Of a stretch of 64,000 nt of DNA, positions 26,729-35,260 are shown piece after piece; positions within the stretch are counted from its first letter, which is position 1; the number at the start of each line of letters is the position of its first letter. A program made the translations under genes and the position numbers. The notes under the pieces were generated by a model. It searched no databases. It saw only the letters and a program-made list of their open reading frames with translations, and had not been told where the DNA came from. The DNA comes from Asaia bogorensis. Its GTDB lineage: Bacteria > Pseudomonadota > Alphaproteobacteria > CACIAM-22H2. The stretch lies in contig CAMDLT010000004.1 in the NCBI GenBank assembly GCA_945901855.1, positions 62,001-126,000 of the forward strand, read 5' to 3'.

Positions 26729-28030
26729 ATGGCGCACGCCAAACACGCCTTGCCGCTCACAGCCCGCGCCCTTGCGCGCGAGATGCTGGACCGCGTCGTC
26801 TTCAAGCTGCGCACGCTCGACGATGCGGCTGCGAATCTGCCGGAATTGCATCGGCTCGAGCCGCGCGACCGGGCCTTCGCGCGCCTGCTGGCGGCAAGCG
26901 TGCTGCGGCGCATGGGCTCGCTCGATGCCGTGCTCGCCAAATGCCTCGACCGTGGCACACCGCCGCCGCCGATCCTCAATATTCTGCGCTTGGGTGCCGC
27001 CCAGCTGCTGCTACTCGACACGCCTGCACATGCAGCTGTCGGCGAAACAGTCGAACTATGCGGCCCGCGCGAAGCTGCCTTGCGGGGGGTGGTCAATGCC
27101 GTGCTGCGCCGCGTGGCGCGCGAGGGCAAAGATCTCCTCGCGGCCTGCGATGCAGCCCGCCTCGATACCCCGCCTTGGCTGTGGCATATCTTGTCGACTG
27201 CCTATGGCGAGGAAACGGCGCGCGCAGTTGCGGCCATGCACGCCAAGGAGCCGCCGCTCGACATCACGCTCAAGGGCGATGCGGCCGATTGGGCCGAGCG
27301 CTTGGGCGCAACAAAGCTGCCGACTGGCACATTGCGCCTTGCCGACAGCGGCAACGTTGCCGAGCTGCCCGGCTTTACCGAGGGTGCATGGTGGGTACAG
27401 GACGCAGCCGCCGCTCTGCCCGCACGCCTGCTGGGCGACGTGAAGGGTGCGCGCGTGCTCGATCTGTGTGCGGCTCCCGGCGGTAAAACGATGCAGCTCG
27501 CCGCGGCAGGTGCCGACGTGCTGGCGGTCGATCAATCGACCAAGCGGTTGCGGCGCGTGACCGAAAATCTGCAGCGCGTCGGGCTAGCGGCACAGACGGT
27601 CGCAGGCGACTTGGCTGACTGGCGCCCGGCGCGGACCTTCTCGCATGTCCTGCTCGACGCGCCGTGTACGGCCACCGGGACGCTGCGCCGCCATCCCGAG
27701 ATCGCGTATCTCAAATCGCCGCTCGATGCGGCCAAGCTCGTGGACGTGCAAGACCGCATGCTCGATGCGGCGGCCGAAATGACTGCACAAGGCGGCACGC
27801 TCGTCTATGCGGTCTGCTCGCTCGATCCGCGCGAAGGACGCAGCCGCGTAGCCGCCTTCCTTGCGCGTAATTCAGCGTTCAAGCGCCTGCCCGTCGCGGC
27901 CGGCGAAATCGTCGGCACGGAAGCACTCTTGTCCAAAGACGGCGATCTTGCGACCCTGCCGAGCGATTGGGCAGATCAAGGCGGCATGGACGGATTTTTC
28001 GCAGCCCGATTGAAGCGGAGCGGGGCATGA
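26729..28030 (+). CDS. rsmB: RsmB-like 16S rRNA (cytosine-C5) methyltransferase
   Basis: A 433-residue protein. The N-terminal part (about 8-135) resembles NusB, as in RsmB. The C-terminal part is a NOL1/NOP2/Sun methyltransferase with the SAM site V-L-D-L-C-A-A-P-G-G-K-T, the cysteine of D-A-P-C-T-A-T-G and the catalytic cysteine of A-V-C-S-L-D-P-R-E-G. The expected modification is m5C967 of 16S rRNA. Its ATGA overlap with the next, sugar-dehydratase gene is odd, because that gene belongs functionally to the glycan region. Confidence 0.92.
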   Translation: MAHAKHALPLTARALAREMLDRVVFKLRTLDDAAANLPELHRLEPRDRAFARLLAASVLRRMGSLDAVLAKCLDRGTPPPPILNILRLGAAQLLLLDTPAHAAVGETVELCGPREAALRGVVNAVLRRVAREGKDLLAACDAARLDTPPWLWHILSTAYGEETARAVAAMHAKEPPLDITLKGDAADWAERLGATKLPTGTLRLADSGNVAELPGFTEGAWWVQDAAAALPARLLGDVKGARVLDLCAAPGGKTMQLAAAGADVLAVDQSTKRLRRVTENLQRVGLAAQTVAGDLADWRPARTFSHVLLDAPCTATGTLRRHPEIAYLKSPLDAAKLVDVQDRMLDAAAEMTAQGGTLVYAVCSLDPREGRSRVAAFLARNSAFKRLPVAAGEIVGTEALLSKDGDLATLPSDWADQGGMDGFFAARLKRSGA

Positions 28031-29055
28031 GTTTTTCGGGCAAGCGCGTGCTGCTGACCGGCCATACCGGCTTCAAGGGGGCGTGGCTGCTGGCGTGGCT
28101 CGACATGCTCGGGGCCAAGGTGGCGGGCCTTGCGCTCGCCCCGCCGAGCGACCCTTCGCTGTTCGCGCTGCTGGACGGTGCTGCGCTCTGCGCCGCGCAC
28201 ACCCTAGGCGACATTCGCGATGCCGCGCTCGTGCGCAAAACAGTCGAAGATTTTGTGCCCGACTATGTCGTGCATATGGCAGCCCAGCCGCTGGTGCTGC
28301 CGTCGCTGGCCGCACCGGTCGAGACCTTCGCTACCAACGTGATCGGCACGGCGCATGTGCTCGACGCGTGCCGACACGCAAGCCCGAAGGCCATACTGGT
28401 CGTGACCAGCGACAAGGTCTACGCCAACGACGGCAGTCCGCACGCCTTCGTCGAGGCCGATCGTCTCGGCGGCCACGATCCCTATTCGGCCAGCAAAGCG
28501 GCGTGCGAGATAACGCTCGACAGTTTCCGCAGCAGCTATTTCGCAGGCAAGGTGCCGCTTGCGACGGCGCGTGCAGGCAACGTGATCGGCGGCGGCGATT
28601 GGGCGGCCTACCGCATCGTGCCCGACGCAGTGCGCGCGCTCGCGGCCAACAGCACGCTCGTGCTGCGTCGACCCGAGGCTGTGCGCCCGTGGCAGCACGT
28701 GCTCGATCCGCTGGCTGGATATCTGGCGATTTTGGAGAATGGCTGCGACGGCGCCTTCAATTTCGGGCCTGAGGCAGCCGCACGGCGCACCGTGCGCGAG
28801 GTCGTCGAGGAATTCGGAAAAGCCTTCGACGGTAAACCCGGCTGGACGATCGAAAACGCCAACCCGCCGCCAGAGGCGCCCTATCTGACGCTATCGGCCG
28901 CGCATGCGCGCGACACGCTCGGCTGGGCGCCAAAGCTCGATTTCGAGACGGCGATGGCGTGGACCGCCGCTTGGTATCGCGCTTGGATCGACGGCGCGGA
29001 CATGGGCAAAGTCACGCGCGCGCAGATCGAAGCCTTCGGAAAGATTGGGGTTTAG
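28027..29055 (+). CDS. NAD-dependent sugar dehydratase/epimerase, CDP-glucose 4,6-dehydratase-like
   Basis: A 342-residue extended SDR. T-G-H-T-G-F-K-G-A-W-L at the N-terminus is the signature of the CDP-glucose 4,6-dehydratase (RfbG) group. The catalytic pair is in Y-S-A-S-K, with T-S-D-K-V-Y carrying the threonine. The A-R-A-G-N-V-I-G-G-G-D-W block is also RfbG-like. It would make a 4-keto-6-deoxy CDP-sugar, though no cytidylyltransferase partner for glucose 1-phosphate is present. It overlaps rsmB by four bases at the start and the opposing glycosyltransferase by four at the end, marking the edge of the glycan region. Confidence 0.85.
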   Translation: MSFSGKRVLLTGHTGFKGAWLLAWLDMLGAKVAGLALAPPSDPSLFALLDGAALCAAHTLGDIRDAALVRKTVEDFVPDYVVHMAAQPLVLPSLAAPVETFATNVIGTAHVLDACRHASPKAILVVTSDKVYANDGSPHAFVEADRLGGHDPYSASKAACEITLDSFRSSYFAGKVPLATARAGNVIGGGDWAAYRIVPDAVRALAANSTLVLRRPEAVRPWQHVLDPLAGYLAILENGCDGAFNFGPEAAARRTVREVVEEFGKAFDGKPGWTIENANPPPEAPYLTLSAAHARDTLGWAPKLDFETAMAWTAAWYRAWIDGADMGKVTRAQIEAFGKIGV

Positions 29056-30179
29056 CGCGCTTCAGCAACCAGCTCCGCGAGCAGGCGATGGGTCTGCTCC
29101 GCGAGCATGCGCCACGTGTATCTTTCTTCGACAAGCTTGCGCCCGCGTTCTCCCATCCGGCGCGCCGCATCCGGGTCGCTTTCCAGAGCGGCAACCGCCT
29201 TTGCCAGCCCGTCCGCATCGCCGCTGGCATAGACAAGCCCGCAGCCATGCTCGCGAACCAAATCGGCCTGCCCGGGAAAGTCCGTGACGATGGCCGGAAC
29301 GCCGCAGGCCAATGTCTCGAAGAGTTTCAGCGGCGCGAGGCCCGCTGCCGACGAGCGTCCATTCGGATCGCTGATCGGAATGACACCGCCTAGCGACCCG
29401 CAGACAATGCCCGCAATCTCCTTATACGGAACCCGGCCCAGAACGAGCAGCCGCGGCTGGTACTCGGCAATCGTCCGGAGCGTTGCCGCGCCCTCGCCGT
29501 CGCCCGCCACGACGAGCGACACACCGTCGGGCCAATGCTTGCTGAACACGCAGGCCGACATGTCGTCTGTCCCATGCCAGCGCGTCAAGCCGCCGAAGAA
29601 TACGACGTACTTCGCGGGCAATTCCGCAGCCGACGTGGCGGTCGGCGAAAACGTGTCGATATTGGCGCCGTTCGATACGACTTCGACGCGAATCGGCCGC
29701 GGCATCGTCTCCGACACGACCCATTCCCGCAGCTTTTGCGTCACGGCGATGATCGCATCAGCGGACCGGTACTGGCTGCGCTGCAGCATATTCAGCTCCG
29801 CGCGGAAAAGCTTGGCGCCCGGATATGCGACATAGAGGTCCGCGTAGGTGCCGTTGACCTCCTGAACCACGGGAAGGCCGAGCAACCGCGCCAGCATGCT
29901 TGTCGGCCATGCCAGCGGATGTGCGCGAACATAGAGCGCATCGTAGTTCTTCAAGAAACGAACCGCCCGGTACTGGACCCGCGCATAGTCGAGCAGACGC
30001 ACGAGCAGATTCGGTCGCACCCAATTGCCGCTGTAATTGGGGGCCATGATGTCGACATGCCAGCCGCATGCGGCCAATCCCTGGGCGATCTCGTGCACAT
30101 GCGCGAAGGACGCCTGGCCCTCGCGCGGCGCTTCGAGGCAAAGATAGACAAGGCGCCGCTTCTCCGCGTCCGACGTCAT
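29052..30179 (-). CDS. Glycosyltransferase family 4 protein
   Basis: A 375-residue GT-B fold retaining glycosyltransferase. The N-terminal domain has A-H-V-H-E-I-A-Q-G-L, the usual site after the first strand. The C-terminal domain has F-F-G-G-L-T-R-W-H-G and the donor-binding run P-L-K-L-F-E-T-L-A-C-G-V-P-A-I-V-T. No membrane helix is evident, so it acts at the cytoplasmic face of the membrane. It is the last gene of the minus-strand glycan region and overlaps the upstream amidotransferase by four bases. Donor and acceptor unknown. Confidence 0.9.
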   Translation of the reverse strand: MTSDAEKRRLVYLCLEAPREGQASFAHVHEIAQGLAACGWHVDIMAPNYSGNWVRPNLLVRLLDYARVQYRAVRFLKNYDALYVRAHPLAWPTSMLARLLGLPVVQEVNGTYADLYVAYPGAKLFRAELNMLQRSQYRSADAIIAVTQKLREWVVSETMPRPIRVEVVSNGANIDTFSPTATSAAELPAKYVVFFGGLTRWHGTDDMSACVFSKHWPDGVSLVVAGDGEGAATLRTIAEYQPRLLVLGRVPYKEIAGIVCGSLGGVIPISDPNGRSSAAGLAPLKLFETLACGVPAIVTDFPGQADLVREHGCGLVYASGDADGLAKAVAALESDPDAARRMGERGRKLVEERYTWRMLAEQTHRLLAELVAEAR

Positions 30180-31297
30180 TTCGAAACTCGATCCATGAGC
30201 CAGCGCAGCACCAGCCGAACTTTCCGGTCGCTTCGATAGGAATCGTGCGGCACGGCCGGTGCTGCCATCAAGCGATCGAACTCCGCTTCCGAAAAGCCGA
30301 GTTTTTTGAGCACGAAGACTTTGTCGCGCGCAGCGTCCGCCGGCGCGTAGGCAGGTTGGGCAAGCGCCCGCAAGGCGCCGTCGCGCGTGATCTCGCCGTT
30401 GCGGATCAACGCGGACAGATGCGGCTTGCGTTTGTCGATGCCGAATTTCAGAGGCAGAATGTAGGACTGGTAGAATTTAGTGAACGCGGATTCATGATGC
30501 TTGGCGCCGTAGTTGCGCCATCCCGTTTCGGCCGCCAAAGCAGCCATCGCCCGGTCGCGCCGATAGGGCACGAGATCGAGCGGGGCAACGACGCGCGCTC
30601 CGTGGTCGAACTGCGACTGCAGAACACTTCGGACCAGCCCCATTTGCGGGAAGGTAAGCAAAGGCAGCTTGCCGAACCGGCGATGGATGTCGCGGATATT
30701 GACGAGATCCTGCTTGTTCCAGGTCCAGCCGACCGGCATGCCGTGTTCGGTCGCATAATTCGTGCCCGATAGAATGTAGGATGCGCGATGGCGTATCGCC
30801 GTTCTTTTCAAGGCTCCCGAGATCGCATGGTCGGTTAGCATTTCGATATCGACGACGCCCGCCAAAATGAACGCACGCTGCAAATCGCGGAACTCCGGCC
30901 AGTCGATGACGACCGTATCGAGCGCGAATCCGCACCGATCGATGATACCGCGAATGTTCGAGACCGCGACCTCCGCGTTCCAGCCGTTGTCCATGTGGAC
31001 CGCCAGCACGCGCAACCCATGCGTATGGGCAAGCCACGCGACATAGGACGAGTCGACTCCGCCCGAAAGCCCCAGAACGGCGTCGTAGGGTTTTCCCGCC
31101 CCCGCCGCCTTTATCCGCGCGACAAGGGCCCCGAGCGCGCTGTCCGACGGATCGTGCCGAGCACGCAGCTTTTCAAAGCCTACCTGCGCAGCGCCGCAAT
31201 GGCTGCATGTGCCGTCGTCGCCGAAACGGATCGTTCGATCCGTTTCGTCCATCACGCAAGCGATGCAAATTCGGCCAATTTGGTTCGGGCAAGTCAC
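30176..31297 (-). CDS. N-acetyl sugar amidotransferase, WbpG/PseA-like (set A)
   Basis: A 373-residue ATP-dependent amidotransferase of the N-acetyl sugar amidotransferase family, which turns a sugar acetamido group into an acetamidino group using ammonia from HisH/HisF-like partners. Two C-x-x-C pairs near the N-terminus (C11/C14 and C31/C34) suggest a zinc knuckle. The PP-loop is L-G-L-S-G-G-V-D-S-S (about 75-84). Its two partners lie immediately upstream with short overlaps, as in Pseudomonas O-antigen loci (wbpG-hisH-hisF). It is clearly diverged from the second amidotransferase at 52009-53334. Confidence 0.9.
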   Translation of the reverse strand: MTCPNQIGRICIACVMDETDRTIRFGDDGTCSHCGAAQVGFEKLRARHDPSDSALGALVARIKAAGAGKPYDAVLGLSGGVDSSYVAWLAHTHGLRVLAVHMDNGWNAEVAVSNIRGIIDRCGFALDTVVIDWPEFRDLQRAFILAGVVDIEMLTDHAISGALKRTAIRHRASYILSGTNYATEHGMPVGWTWNKQDLVNIRDIHRRFGKLPLLTFPQMGLVRSVLQSQFDHGARVVAPLDLVPYRRDRAMAALAAETGWRNYGAKHHESAFTKFYQSYILPLKFGIDKRKPHLSALIRNGEITRDGALRALAQPAYAPADAARDKVFVLKKLGFSEAEFDRLMAAPAVPHDSYRSDRKVRLVLRWLMDRVSK

Positions 31298-32052
31298 GCG
31301 AAAGCGGCCTCGAGTTCGGTCCGGTCCGGATACGAGAGTAGAACCGCCCGATGTGGTCCATGATAGACAAACAGACTGCCTGCTGCAACCGCACTTGCCC
31401 CGGCGCGAATTGCCATCGGGAAATCAGAAATTCGACCCGCGCCGCCGCAGGCAACCACAGGTATTCCGACACCACCTGCAACATGGGCGATAAGATCGCA
31501 GTCGTATCCGATACGCGTGCCGTCGCGGTCGATGGCATTCAAAAGGATCTCTCCTGCGCCCGCGCGTTCCATTTCGCGGGCATAGTCGAGCGGATCGCGC
31601 CCGAGCAGATGCCGACCGCCGTCGACCACAACCTCGTAGCCGCCGAAGAACTTCTTTTTCACGTCGATTGACGCGACGACGCTTTGGCGGCCGAAGATCT
31701 GCCCGATTTCCACCATCAACTGCGCGCCATGCGCCAGCACCGTATTGAGAACGACCTTCTCGACGCCGCTTTTTATTAAGCGCTGGGCTTGTGCCAAGGT
31801 GGAGATTGCGCCGCCGTAGCTGAGCGGAATGAAGGCCTCCGAGGCGATTTCCGCAATCAGATCGAAGTCGGGCGCGCCGCGCACGCGCCGCGCACCGATG
31901 TCCAGAACTACGAGTTCGTCGACTTCCTTCTCGTTGAAGATGCGCACTGCATTCAGCGGGTCGCCGACATAGGACGGGGCTTTGAATTTCGTCGTTTTTG
32001 TCAAGCCGCCGTCGAGCAGGAGCAGGCAAGGGATCACGCGGGCATTCAGCAC
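31294..32052 (-). CDS. HisF-like subunit of the sugar amidotransferase (set A)
   Basis: A 252-residue (beta/alpha)8 barrel homologous to imidazole glycerol phosphate synthase HisF. The opening R-V-I-P-C-L-L-L-L-D-G-G differs from true HisF (I-P-C-L-D-V-x-D-G): the position of catalytic Asp11 is leucine, while the later aspartate in S-I-D-V-K is kept. This suits a subunit that channels ammonia to another acceptor instead of making histidine precursor. The start is a GTG at 32052, overlapping the HisH-like gene by seven bases; its end overlaps the amidotransferase by four. Confidence 0.9.
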   Translation of the reverse strand: MLNARVIPCLLLLDGGLTKTTKFKAPSYVGDPLNAVRIFNEKEVDELVVLDIGARRVRGAPDFDLIAEIASEAFIPLSYGGAISTLAQAQRLIKSGVEKVVLNTVLAHGAQLMVEIGQIFGRQSVVASIDVKKKFFGGYEVVVDGGRHLLGRDPLDYAREMERAGAGEILLNAIDRDGTRIGYDCDLIAHVAGGVGIPVVACGGAGRISDFPMAIRAGASAVAAGSLFVYHGPHRAVLLSYPDRTELEAAFA

Positions 32053-32669
32053 CTTGTGACCTCCGAGAATGCTTGCAAGAGCTGCATTCCATAGCGATGG
32101 CTTTTCTCAGGATGGAACTGCACGCCCATAACATTGTCAGCGCAAACGGCCGCCACAAACGCGACGCCGTAGGTGGCCGTAGCGGCAATATCGGCGGGGT
32201 TCGCGCATTCGCAATAGAAGGAATGCGCGAAATAGAAGCGCGCTTCGTCGCTCGGTTCCGGAAACAAGGGATTGCTGCGTTCCAGGCGGCAGACGCGCCA
32301 TCCCATGTGCGGAACGGCGAGCGGCGCATCGGCTTGGGAAAAATCGAAGCGACGCACAGTGCCCTTTATCCATCCCAACCCGGCGCGGCCACCCTCTTCG
32401 CTCGCCTCGAACATCAGCTGCATGCCAAGACAGATTCCAAGGACAGGCCGACGCCGCTCGAGTACCGCGACATTCAGCGCCCGCACGAGGCCGCTCTCTG
32501 CAAGGCACTGCATGCCGGCATCGAAGCTGCCGACGCCGGGCAGGATGAGGCGGTCCGCCTGCGCGATTGCGTCTGCAGAAGATGATACGACCGCAGGGAT
32601 ACCGAGATGGCGATGCATGTTGGCAACCGAGGCAAGATTGCCGATGCCGTAGTCGACGATAACGATCAT
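32046..32669 (-). CDS. HisH-like glutamine amidotransferase subunit (set A)
   Basis: A 207-residue class I glutaminase of the HisH type, releasing ammonia from glutamine. The nucleophile is C80 in G-I-C-L-G-M-Q, and the rest of the triad is H186 and E188 in F-H-P-E-K-S. The G-V-G-S-F-D oxyanion region is normal. Seven-base overlap with the HisF-like gene and four-base overlap with the upstream asparagine synthetase gene show strict coupling. No other his gene is nearby, so I assign it to sugar amidination, not histidine synthesis. Confidence 0.92.
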   Translation of the reverse strand: MIVIVDYGIGNLASVANMHRHLGIPAVVSSSADAIAQADRLILPGVGSFDAGMQCLAESGLVRALNVAVLERRRPVLGICLGMQLMFEASEEGGRAGLGWIKGTVRRFDFSQADAPLAVPHMGWRVCRLERSNPLFPEPSDEARFYFAHSFYCECANPADIAATATYGVAFVAAVCADNVMGVQFHPEKSHRYGMQLLQAFSEVTRC

Positions 32670-34609
32670 CCGGCCCGCCGCACGTCGAACCGTTCCATCC
32701 AGGCTCCGAAACAGATCATGCGCCAGACCCGGCTGTTGAAGGGTCGGTGCCCGTCAATAACCGCATCGCCGTACTGCGTCGCCGCAGGCGTGAGAATGCC
32801 GTCCGATGCCGCGACCGCACGCGCTAGCATCGAGCGGAACCATTCGGGGCGGTCCCGCCGGACCCATTGCGCCTCCGGCGTCGCAAATCCGATTTTGTCG
32901 CGCCGGGAAAGGATCTTGTCGGGGACGATCGATTTCATGGCTGCACGCAAAACGCGTTTTGCGATGCCGTTTTCAAGTTTGAAGGCTACAGGCAACGACC
33001 GGGCATATTCGACCACGCGATAGTCCAAAAACGGTGCGCGGCTTTCAACGCCATGCGCCATCGAGTTGCGGTCCGTCCATTTGAGTTGCATCGGCAGGCT
33101 TGTGGCGGAAAACTCGATCTCGAGCATTTCGTTCAAATCGCGCGCCGCGCCCATCTCCTGAAACGGATCGCTCGGCTGCGCTGCAAGACGCGAAAGATCC
33201 AGCCAGTCCGGCGCCCCATGACTGTGCCCGCCCGCGCGTCGCAAAGTGTCGCGAAAGGCGGCAGGCAACAGGGCATCGCCGAGCAGGGCGATCAGCGTGC
33301 CGAGGCCGCGCCCATTGCGCCGATGCTGGATGGCAAACTCGCGTACGAAGGCCGGAACATCCCCGCACCGCAGCAGAGCCGCCAGATACGGGCCCGTATA
33401 GCTCGAATATCCTGCAAAGAGCTCGTCGGCCCCGTGGCCGTCGAGCGTTACCTTCACTTTTGCTGATTTTGCCGCGTCGAAAACCGCCCACTCGGCGAAA
33501 ATGCTGGTCGAGCCGAAAGGCTCGTCGTGGTGCCAGACCAGACGCGCAAGCGCGTTCGCAAGGCCTGCGGCGTTTGGATAGGCGCAGTGGACCGTGGTGC
33601 GCGTGACCGACGCAACGGCATCGACGTAGGCCTGCTCGTCGAAAGCGCTATCCGGCGCGCAGGCAGAAAAAGTGTGGAGCGGTGCCACTTGCGATGCGGC
33701 GCGCAGACGGTCGATCAGGCAAACGATCGACGACGAGTCGAGTCCGCCCGACAGGGCGCTGCCGACCTCAACGTCGGCCCGCAATCGTACGCGCACGGCA
33801 TCCTCGAGAAGATTGGCAAGCGTGCGGGTGGCCGCCTCGAAGCTCTCTTCGCCGACGATGCGCGACGACACGTACCATTTGGTTTGCGGCGGCATCTCTT
33901 CTGCCGCGCCGACGTCGAACTCGAGAAAATGGCCTGGCGCTACTTGCCGAACGCCGACGAAAAACGTCTGCGTCGTATGGTCGGTCAGCCCCCAATTGAG
34001 ATAATCGTAAGCGCGCTGCCCATTCAACGTGGCTTGCCATCCGTCGAGGACGGCGAATTGCTTGATTTCCGAAGCGAACGCAAGCGTTCCGTCGGACGAC
34101 TGCCGCACGTAAAGAGGCTTTACGCCGAACCGGTCGCGCGCCGCGAATACGCGGTCGAACCGCCGATCGTAAAGCACGAAGGCGAACATGCCGTTGAAAC
34201 GCCCAAGGCAATCGCGTCCCCATTGTGCGTAGGCTGCGAGCAGAACTTCAGAGTCGGTTTTTCCTGCAAAGATATGTCCCAAGGCCGCAAGCTCGTCTCG
34301 CAGCGCTTCGAAATTGTAGATTTCGCCGTTGTAGACCAGCCAAAAGCGGCCATCCGGGCCATAGGCCATAGGCTGCTGAGCGGCAACATTGCCGCCGACG
34401 ATCGCCAGTCGTCGGTGCCCGAGGGCGATGCGACTGCCGATCGTCGGCAGCGGTCCCGCCTCCACAAAAACGGGGTCGGCGTCTTTCTCGGCAAACAGCG
34501 CATATCCTTCGCCGTCGGGACCGCGATAGGCAATGGCTTGGCACATCGCGTGGACAGCACGCGACTTGGCGCTGCGATGCGCTGAAACCAGGGCTGCGAT
34601 GCCGCACAC
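32666..34609 (-). CDS. AsnB-type glutamine-hydrolysing asparagine synthetase homologue
   Basis: A 647-residue protein. The N-terminal Ntn glutaminase has catalytic Cys2 (M-C-G-I-A-A-L) and the R-L-A-I and Y-N-G-E-I-Y-N blocks. The C-terminal ATP-dependent domain has the PP-loop A-L-S-G-G-L-D-S-S-S and H-G-A-D-E-L-F-A-G-Y. In glycan loci such homologues often amidate sugar uronic acids (WbpS in Pseudomonas is the known case), so a carboxamide sugar is as likely as asparagine. The start is GTG 34609. It is coupled to the HisH-like gene downstream and lies nine bases after the acetyltransferase gene. Confidence 0.88.
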   Translation of the reverse strand: MCGIAALVSAHRSAKSRAVHAMCQAIAYRGPDGEGYALFAEKDADPVFVEAGPLPTIGSRIALGHRRLAIVGGNVAAQQPMAYGPDGRFWLVYNGEIYNFEALRDELAALGHIFAGKTDSEVLLAAYAQWGRDCLGRFNGMFAFVLYDRRFDRVFAARDRFGVKPLYVRQSSDGTLAFASEIKQFAVLDGWQATLNGQRAYDYLNWGLTDHTTQTFFVGVRQVAPGHFLEFDVGAAEEMPPQTKWYVSSRIVGEESFEAATRTLANLLEDAVRVRLRADVEVGSALSGGLDSSSIVCLIDRLRAASQVAPLHTFSACAPDSAFDEQAYVDAVASVTRTTVHCAYPNAAGLANALARLVWHHDEPFGSTSIFAEWAVFDAAKSAKVKVTLDGHGADELFAGYSSYTGPYLAALLRCGDVPAFVREFAIQHRRNGRGLGTLIALLGDALLPAAFRDTLRRAGGHSHGAPDWLDLSRLAAQPSDPFQEMGAARDLNEMLEIEFSATSLPMQLKWTDRNSMAHGVESRAPFLDYRVVEYARSLPVAFKLENGIAKRVLRAAMKSIVPDKILSRRDKIGFATPEAQWVRRDRPEWFRSMLARAVAASDGILTPAATQYGDAVIDGHRPFNSRVWRMICFGAWMERFDVRRAG

Positions 34610-34618
34610 GCGCCGATC

Positions 34619-35257
34619 CTAGGTCGTCGTCTTGCGCTGGATCGGCCGCGCTGGTACGCCGACGACCGTCGTGCCGGCCGCGACATTGCGGATCGCCGTA
34701 GCGCCGGCCCCGACGATCGCGTGGTCGCCGATCTGGACGTACTTGATGACGTTCGCACCCGTTGCGACGAGAGCACCGCGCCCCACGCGCACGGCCCCCG
34801 CCAGCACCGCTCCCGGCGACACGAAGGAAAACTCCTCGAGGACGCAATCGTGATCGACGCACGCCCCGGTATTGACGATGCTGTGGTCGCCGATCTTGAC
34901 GCCGCAATTGATCGTCGCCGACGCTGCGACGAATACGCCGACGCCGAACACGACGTCTCTTGCCAAGACTGCGGACGGATGGACGATGGTAGCGAACGGC
35001 AGAGACGCGTTGTGCGCCGCGACCTTCTCGCGCATTGCGTTTTCGCCGATGGCGACGAACGCGCACAGATCTTTATGCGCCTCGCGCAGTGCCGGGACGT
35101 CGTCGTCTGTGCCGATGACGGCAGCGCCGCCGACCCGCTCGCCTATTCGGCGCTTCGGGTCGATGAAGCCAAGCAGCGAAAACTGGCCCGTCAAGGGCAC
35201 CGCATCCGCCACCACGCGCGCATGATCCGACGTTCCGAAAATTATCAACGGGCGCAT
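34619..35257 (-). CDS. NeuD/PglD-family sugar O- or N-acetyltransferase
   Basis: A 212-residue protein. A short Rossmann-like N-terminal part (I-I-F-G-T-S-D-H-A-R) is followed by a left-handed beta-helix of hexapeptide repeats (about 90-205: V-H-P-S-A-V-L, then G-V-G-V-F-V-A-A, then I-G-D-H). This layout is that of NeuD, PglD and related acetyltransferases using acetyl-CoA. It is a candidate for the missing legionaminic acid acetylation step (LegH), because no other acetyltransferase is in the window. It is separated from both neighbours by only a few bases. Confidence 0.87.
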   Translation of the reverse strand: MRPLIIFGTSDHARVVADAVPLTGQFSLLGFIDPKRRIGERVGGAAVIGTDDDVPALREAHKDLCAFVAIGENAMREKVAAHNASLPFATIVHPSAVLARDVVFGVGVFVAASATINCGVKIGDHSIVNTGACVDHDCVLEEFSFVSPGAVLAGAVRVGRGALVATGANVIKYVQIGDHAIVGAGATAIRNVAAGTTVVGVPARPIQRKTTT

Positions 35258-35260
35258 TTG

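Noticed and set aside
30176-32669. hisF and hisH homologues as part of histidine biosynthesis
   Set aside because: No other his gene is present, the HisF-like protein lacks Asp11, and both are coupled to an N-acetyl sugar amidotransferase.
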